Shown: positions 58,314-64,000 of the stretch, one piece after another | Position numbering within the stretch: position 1 is the stretch's first letter | Layout: each line of letters opens with the position of its first letter | Program-made: the position numbers and the translations under genes | Assembly (NCBI RefSeq): GCF_014898055.3 | Contig: NW_023605083.1 | Coordinates: 69,495,715-69,559,714 of the forward strand | From: Talpa occidentalis | Lineage: Eukaryota; Chordata; Mammalia; Eulipotyphla; Talpidae | Direction: 5' to 3' | DNA: 64,000 nt | Notes under the pieces: generated by a model | What the model saw: only the letters and a program-made list of their open reading frames with translations | Told to the model about the DNA's origin: nothing | The model's database searches: none

Positions 58314-58785
58314 TGCCCAAAAATAGATGACTGGATCAAGAAGATGTGGTACATATACAAAATGGAATATTACTCAAGCAATCAAAAAAGATAAACACAT
58401 GAAGTTTGTAGCAACATGGATAGAGCTAGAAGGGATCATGCTCAGCAAAATAAGTCAGAAAGAAAAAGAAAAATACCAGATGGTCTCACTCATAGCAGGA
58501 ATTTAGAAAACCAAAACAAGGGACCAGGAAAAAGACTAATTAATACAAAGTAAAAATCAAAATCAACAAGCAACTATAAACTAGAGATACACTATGGCAG
58601 GGAGGGGGCATGGGAAGAGGAAGGATTAGGGTCAAAATAAGGGGAGGGTGCAATTGTATGGGGAATATAAGCAAAATGAAAATGCATACATTGTGCAAAA
58701 TGAAAAAAAGATGTAAGAATTATATAAAATAAATTATTAAAAATAACTAAATAAATTAATCTTAAAAAAAAGAAGTAAAGAGGTT

Positions 58786-59448
58786 CAGAGTCATTTCAAA
58801 ACCTGATTCATGCATTGTCTTAAAGACATTTTCTAATCAGAAGCAAACAAACTTACACATCAGAGAGTTTGGGAAGATTTCAGAGAATTTCTTTAGAAAG
58901 ATTTGGAGACTGGAGAGAAAAGCATGAATTGTCTCTAAGGTTCAAAAATACCCAACCCTGTTCATTCTTGTCTTACTCTCTGCCCTCCATGATCTGGATG
59001 CTGCCCATTTTCCTCTAGCTGAGCTTATCTCCTTGAGCACAATCCCAGCCCCTGCAAACTGCTAAGTGGCCCTATAACTTATTTATACTTTCAACTATTG
59101 TTGAGAATTTGTGTAGTTTACAGTTTTTCAGGTAATGCTACAGTTTTCCAGGTAATGCTACTGGTGCTACACACCAGTCCTGATGTGTGCCTTTAAGGTC
59201 ATCTACAGTTCTACATCTCTGTATTAAACTGGACTGTACATTGGAGTTCTTCGGGGAACAAGCTGCCTGCCTGCTTTTCTTCTAGCAAGCAGAAAAACAG
59301 GGATGCACTTCCACACAGATATTATTGCTTTATTCTCTCTGACAAGAAGTTGTCTTTGGTAGAGGTTGATACTGGTGGTTAGTTATGTCACTACGATCTC
59401 CTCAGTGTTGATTACAAAAAGCATTGAATCTGTTTTGTCAGGTATATC
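58786..59448. other. Unique sequence
   Basis: No exon. A 20-22-base unit 'tacagtttt(t/c)caggtaatgc' is tandemly doubled at about 59,119-59,160. Confidence 0.4.
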
Positions 59449-59737
59449 GCAACATCTTTTTTTAAAGTTTATTTGTTTATGCATACAAGAACTGGAGTAT
59501 AGACCAGAGGTGTGGTGGGGTGAAAGGATTCACCAGAGACAGAGTAGGGAACAGAACAGGCAGATCTACTGAAATACACTGCTGAGGGGAGCAACAGGCA
59601 AGACAGGAGAGGTCTGCTGTGCCATGTGGGTAGCTCCCTGGTCAGGGATAGAACTCATGCTGCAGAGGCCACAAATAGCTTCATAGGTTGCATCATAACC
59701 TCTTTCGCCACCTGGGAGGCCCATACTGCAACATCTT
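59449..59737 (-). mobile_element. tRNA-derived SINE, antisense, older copy
   Basis: Antisense copy from about 59,459 to 59,723, of the second subfamily ('acaagaactggagtatagacc'). Flanked by 'gcaacatctt' at 59,449-59,458 and 59,728-59,737. The head and B-box region are diverged, consistent with an older insertion. Confidence 0.9.
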
Positions 59738-59865
59738 AAAGGGAGTCATGAAGTCTCCCTATTCAGCAAGTTCACTTAGAAGCTATTTTAGGACATCTTT
59801 CATGACCACTCACTCAGCAGGCCTACCACGATGTACTCTCATTCAAGAATAACAGTGACAGCTCA
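59738..59865. other. Unique spacer
   Basis: Nothing recognised. Confidence 0.3.
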
Positions 59866-59867
59866 CA

Positions 59868-60070
59868 TTTGCCCAGCATTTTATAATTCAGAAAGTGCTT
59901 TTTCACACATGGCTCTGAATGTTATGTACACACTCACATATATTTTTATCAGGACCCCCTCTGGTGCATTTTACAGACAATAACACATACTCAGAGGGAG
60001 AGCTGTATCCTGAGGTTGCACAGCTGAGCCAGGCCTCAGATGTGGCTCTGCTGATCTTCATTATCCTTTG
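59868..60070 (-). repeat. MIR SINE, antisense
   Basis: 'agcattttataattcagaaagtg', 'cattttacagacaataac' and 'gaggttgcacagctgagcc' follow the antisense MIR order. Confidence 0.65.
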
Positions 60071-61850
60071 AATGGCATCCTGTCTTTTTGGCCTAAAACA
60101 AGATATTTATTCAAGTGCCTACAGAATCCTTCTGTAAATAAGGAGGTTTTCTGGTGATACATATCTTCAAGGTAAAGATGGGGCTCAAGTAGTTTTCTCC
60201 TACTATAGAGAAGTGTGGATCCTCCATCAGCTTTTCAATTTTCAGTGGCATTTGTATATCTTTGAAAGCCTTGTAAGAGCAAGTTAGAAGGCAACTCCAA
60301 ACCATCAGAGTTAACTGAACTACCTGGCCCTCCATTCCTGATTCCCCCAATCTATTACTTTTGCTCTCTGATTGTAGAGCCATACTGCTCAGCTCAAGCT
60401 ATCAACCTCTTCTGAATCTCAGTAGTTGGCCCAGCTGCCCAACTGAGTGTTCATGTCTCCTAGGACTCTTGACAGTTCTCTGGTTTCCATCCAGGTTTCA
60501 GTCTCATTGTTCTCTACCTTGTGCCTGTCAGACTGGGGAAGCTGCTGGGTTCTCTCATGTGAATAAACACTGGTTCTCCTCACAGATGCTTCTCTCAGCC
60601 ATGTTACATTCATTGTAGACAAGAAATAGGTTGCTCTTGTATTTAGTTGAGAATGAAAGTCTGATGCTTACAGTCTTCCAGTGGTATGACTGTGTGATCC
60701 CTCTCCATCTGGCATCTAAACCACAAGGTTTTCTTATTGACCAGTGGCTAGATGATCTACATCATCAGTCGACAAATGTTTTCTGAAAATGGCTGGGTGG
60801 TGACTAATTTAGATTTTTTTTATATTTGGTATCTCTGGCAACTACTCAGCTCTTCCACTGTAGCATAAAAGAAGCCACATGCAATATGTAAATCAATGAG
60901 TGAGGCTGTATGCCAATAAACATTAACTTACAAAAACAGGTAGAAGGCTTGATTGACCTATAGGCCATTGCTTGCTGAACTCTGATTATAGAACCAATTT
61001 TGGTTAGAAGATCTTATCATCAATTTACTGTAACCTAGAACCTGCCAAATATTAGCTGACATCAGATGTTTGATAGCCAAGTCAAATGACTATGTCTCTT
61101 GTTCTAACTGATCCCATGGAATCAGTAGCATGCTAGGTTGATAAAACCTCAAAATAATTTTCTAAATAAATTTTGGAAGAAAGAAATGCTAAAGGGCAAG
61201 ACAGGGTAAGCCAAAAGTTACAGTTTTGGCTACAGTAAGGGATCTTCATTAACAATGGCTTAACCCAAATGATATTTATTATTTAATTAGATGAGTCAGA
61301 TGATTTCAGAATTGATTGAGGAGTTCTAAGTTTGTCTTCAAGAGCATATAACCTTTTCATTTTTCTTCCCTGCTACCTGCTACATGTGGGCTTCTCATTC
61401 TTGTGTTATTCAGCTCATGGAGCAAAATAGATACAGTACCCCCAAATGTCACATCCTCACTCTCTATGTCCAAAGTAGGGAGGGAATTGAGCAAGCCCAT
61501 GCCTCTTATATAGATTTTATGAGAAATAAAATGTTTTCCAGGAGTCCTCCAAAAAGTCTTTGCTTTACATTAGTTAGAATTAGACTACATCCTCTTCCAT
61601 AGCCAATCACAAGCAAATAATGATGGCAATGACTTCAATAAATCATAATCATCCTCGAGGGCTGGAAACATTCTCCTCCATGAAACTGGGTGTTACATGC
61701 AAGGAAGCAAGAGTTGTAGGGATGACTGATGGGTGGATAACCAAGAGTTCTGATGACAAGGAATGGAAAGCTGGCCGCATGCAGGGTCTACTGGGGAAAG
61801 TGTAGGGGATGTGCTTTCTTAGTTTCTAGCTCTGACTGAACCACAGTTTG
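60071..61850. other. Unique sequence, no gene recognised
   Basis: AT-rich. I see no exon and no clear repeat family. Confidence 0.4.
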
Positions 61851-61854
61851 CAGT

Positions 61855-62035
61855 CACAGTGGTTTTCAAACATTAGCATACCCAAGAATCACCAGGGACA
61901 CTTGTTAAAAAGCTGCATCCTGTATCCTTGCCCTAGGACTTCTGATAAAATGGTGCTGGAGGGGGACTAGGAATGTTTTTGAACAAGTCTCCCAGGAGAT
62001 GCTGACGCCTGTAGGCTGCAGCTTACACCATGAGA
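61855..62035 (+). mobile_element. MER5A-like DNA element
   Basis: Near full length: 'gtggttttcaaacattagcat', 'aagaatcaccaggga', 'acttgttaaaaagctgc', 'gacttctgataaaatgg', 'ctcccaggagatgctgac', then 'acaccatgag'. hAT-type, non-autonomous, non-coding. Confidence 0.85.
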
Positions 62036-62450
62036 ATCAATCACTACATGACTTCCAAGCCTTGACGAGAGTGATAAACAAGGCAGACATACCTGACATA
62101 CCCTCCTTCCCTTTTGTCTTAAATAGCATAGATGCCAACATGTATGTACTGGGGCATAAAGCTGCCCTTTGTACCAGAAGCAACTAGAATCGGTACAATT
62201 CTAAATCACATGAATATCAAGATGCATGTACCTCCCACTCCAAACACATAGAGTGACAAGACTGAACATGGCTTGTAAGCTGCCTGGTGTTTTAAAGAGA
62301 CAACATTGCATAAAAACTTGTGTTTGATGCCTAACATAATAAATTTGGACTATATCCAAACTTATGTAAATTTGATTATACAAATAGAGGGATATAAAAT
62401 ACATAAAAATAAAGGAAAATGTTTTCCCTATATCACACGATAGGGTGTTT
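62036..62450. other. Unique AT-rich sequence
   Basis: No gene or repeat recognised. Confidence 0.35.
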
Positions 62451-62454
62451 TTTT

Positions 62455-62745
62455 TTTAAATAACTATTAAGGAAGGAGTAACTATGTACAGTGTTTATCA
62501 GGGTATTTAGCACTTCAAATGCTCAATAAATTTCAGCACTCATCACCATCTTCGTTCTCATCATCTTTGTAGTAGTGGCGACAGTTTTATTTTTATTTAT
62601 GTATGTTTATAGTTATTAAGGTTGTCTTACTGATTTTCTCATTTATAGATGTGAAACTGAGTCCCAGCTATGAGAAATAACTTGACAAGTTTACAAAATT
62701 AGTTGGCTGAGTTAGGGCTAAAACTCGACTCGATTGTTGATTCTC
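62455..62745. repeat. MIR-related fragments in both orientations
   Basis: 62,480-62,535 resembles a sense MIR end ('tatttagcacttcaaatgctcaataaat'). 62,620-62,740 resembles antisense MIR ('catttatagatgtgaaactgag', 'gagttagggctaaaactcg'). Confidence 0.5.
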
Positions 62746-62850
62746 TAATCAAATTTTCTAATAAGCCACATACTAGATTCACAATGAACAAATGTGACCC
62801 AGTTTCCTGGCAAACATCAAGAAATCAACATACTCTGGGGACAGCTGTTT

Positions 62851-62854
<4 letters not shown>

Positions 62855-62929
<75 letters not shown>

Positions 62930-62931
62930 TT
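62855..62931. repeat. (CT)n microsatellite
   Basis: A 77-base, almost pure pyrimidine tract with two TT interruptions. The serine/leucine and arginine/glutamate open frames over it are repeat artefacts. Confidence 0.98.
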
Positions 62932-63600
62932 CACCAACCTATGCCCTAGAAAATTTGCAGAAGGCCACCAACTGGAGTAATTAAAAAGGGGAGACAAGGT
63001 GCTCATGGGTGGGACAGGGAGACAAGTCGATGTATCTCAATCTGCAGGGAATTGACTGCAATCAATTCTCCGGAGGCCTGTCCAAGGCTGCAGCTGTAAA
63101 GCGCTCAGCAGCTGATCAATGGTGGCCTTGAGCACAGCAAGGGAGAGAAAAAGTGGTGGCGGCAGCCTGGAGCAGTCTGCAGCCAGCAGGCCAGTTCAAG
63201 TCCAAGGTCAACCTCCAGAGACTGTGCCCCACTCCCCTCTCCACACAGCACCCTGGCAGAAGTGTCAAAACATGATGGGACGGCGGGAAACACATAAGAA
63301 ACCTTCCTGGAAGCTCTGGGGGAAAGAAAGCAAACTCATTTGCTAAAGATAATAAAAATAATAATAATCTTATATTCATCATCATAACTGTAATGGCAGT
63401 GGTGGTAATAATGACAGGGCACCTGATTTTATCTTCTGTTCCCTCAACAAGAAAGTACATCTTTATATCCAGATGAAAGTCATTGAAAGGGCCATTGTTT
63501 TGTGGCAAATGAAATTCATCACACTTAATAAATTGTTAATTGATGTGGAGAAAGGAAGCCTAGTCTTTCTGGTTTTGTATAAATGTTTCTGCATTAAAAA
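62932..63600. other. Unique sequence with candidate conserved block
   Basis: 63,000-63,350 is balanced in composition, with CAGCTG and CAGCAGCTG motifs, and has no recognised repeat. An ATA/ATAATA run is near 63,343-63,368. No exon recognised. Confidence 0.35.
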
Positions 63601-63604
63601 AATA

Positions 63605-63775
63605 GTTAAGCACTATGTTATAGCACCTAGCATGCTTTGCATCCTGCACATAATAGGTGTTCATTTCATTTTTTTCTTTAATGTGCAAGGCATTGTGCTA
63701 TATGTTGTGAATAAAAAAATAATGAATAAGATATGCCTCTTGCTTTCAAGGAATTCATTTTAAAAGCAGCATGTA
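63605..63775 (+). repeat. L2/MIR-type 3' fragments
   Basis: 'catcctgcacataataggtg' and 'gtgcaaggcattgtgctatatg' with 'caaggaattcattttaaaag' resemble L2 ends. Confidence 0.5.
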
Positions 63776-63784
63776 AATGGAATG

Positions 63785-64000
63785 CCTTAGTTCATTAGGA
63801 CTGCTCTATCAAAACAGCAGAGGCTGGGTGGCTTATAAACAACACAAATTTACCTGCTTCTCACAGTTGCAGAGGCTGGAAGTATGGTATAAGAGTGCCA
63901 GCATGGTGGGGTGAGGGCCCTCTTCTTGGCCAGACTTCCCCCTGTATCCTCACATGGGAGCAGGGGCTAGCGTCCTGTTTTAGCAGTGCTAATCTCATTT
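63785..64000 (-). mobile_element. MaLR (MLT1-like) LTR, antisense, cut by window end
   Basis: Antisense LTR from 'ttcattaggactgctctatc' through 'ggctgggtggcttataaac', 'cttctcacagttgcagaggctggaag' and 'cctcacatgggagcagg', as in MLT1-type LTRs. Only the right part of the LTR is inside the window. It is non-coding. Confidence 0.7.

Larger units (their letters stand above)
56835..58785 (+). mobile_element. Young L1 with 5' inversion (twin priming)
   Basis: The element is flanked by 'aagaagttaaaaggtt' at 56,835-56,850 and the near-identical 'aagaagtaaagaggtt' at 58,770-58,785 (14 of 16). The left arm, to about 57,973, is L1 ORF2 on the minus strand. The right arm, from about 57,975, is the ORF2 end, 3' UTR and tail on the plus strand. 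The left end of the inverted arm and the start of the sense arm are the same L1 point: GGAAATGCAAA occurs in both, as its complement at 56,849-56,859 and directly at 57,976-57,986. This is the signature of twin priming during reverse transcription. Confidence 0.92.

Overview
The window reads as AT-rich nuclear DNA of a placental mammal. The evidence is a dense, layered set of interspersed repeats: decayed L2 and MIR elements, hAT-type (MER5-like) DNA elements, MaLR/ERVL-type LTRs, several ages of L1, and 17 copies of a young tRNA-derived SINE. The SINE has a tRNA-like head with A and B boxes, a C/T-rich body of about 270 bp and a tail of AAAT units, and many copies keep perfect target-site duplications. 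It is not a primate Alu, rodent B1/B2, carnivore, ruminant or vespertilionid bat family as I know them. From memory it fits best a laurasiatherian, possibly a rhinolophoid (horseshoe-type) bat, but this is a low-confidence lineage guess that a repeat-library search would settle.

I recognise no protein-coding exon. Open reading frames are short and repeat-derived, or they lie in GC-rich or simple sequence. The one strong gene-regulatory landmark is a CpG island at about 8,140-9,120. Two good splice-donor sequences there (at 8,472 and 8,900) and another at 6,891 all point to the minus strand, so a minus-strand transcription unit may start there and run left. I cannot name the gene. Several blocks without repeats (about 1-1,300, 5,230-5,800, 36,740-37,640, 45,080-45,420, 49,590-50,000 and 63,000-63,350) look like candidate conserved non-coding elements, by inference only.

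Layout. 1-9.5 kb: mostly unique DNA with an L2 that holds a nested DNA element, one SINE, MIRs and the CpG island. 9.5-24 kb: unique DNA with MIRs, six SINEs, three LTR-like segments and a SINE/L1 composite. 24-28.8 kb: unique DNA and a cluster of four SINEs. 28.8-35.3 kb: one ancient plus-strand L1 broken by a SINE, an LTR-like segment and a young L1 tail. 35.3-54 kb: unique DNA, MIR/L2 fragments, four SINEs (one a head-only copy), a local duplication next to a minisatellite, and a microsatellite cluster. 54.3-58.8 kb: stacked L1s ending in a young L1 with a 5' inversion (twin priming). 58.8-64 kb: unique DNA, a SINE, a MER5A-like element, a long CT tract and an antisense MaLR-type LTR running off the end.

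The repeats form a readable insertion history: L2, MIR and DNA elements are oldest, then L1M and the LTRs, then younger L1, then SINEs. I found no previously undescribed gene system. The most informative items are the retrotransposition structures and the orphan CpG-island promoter.
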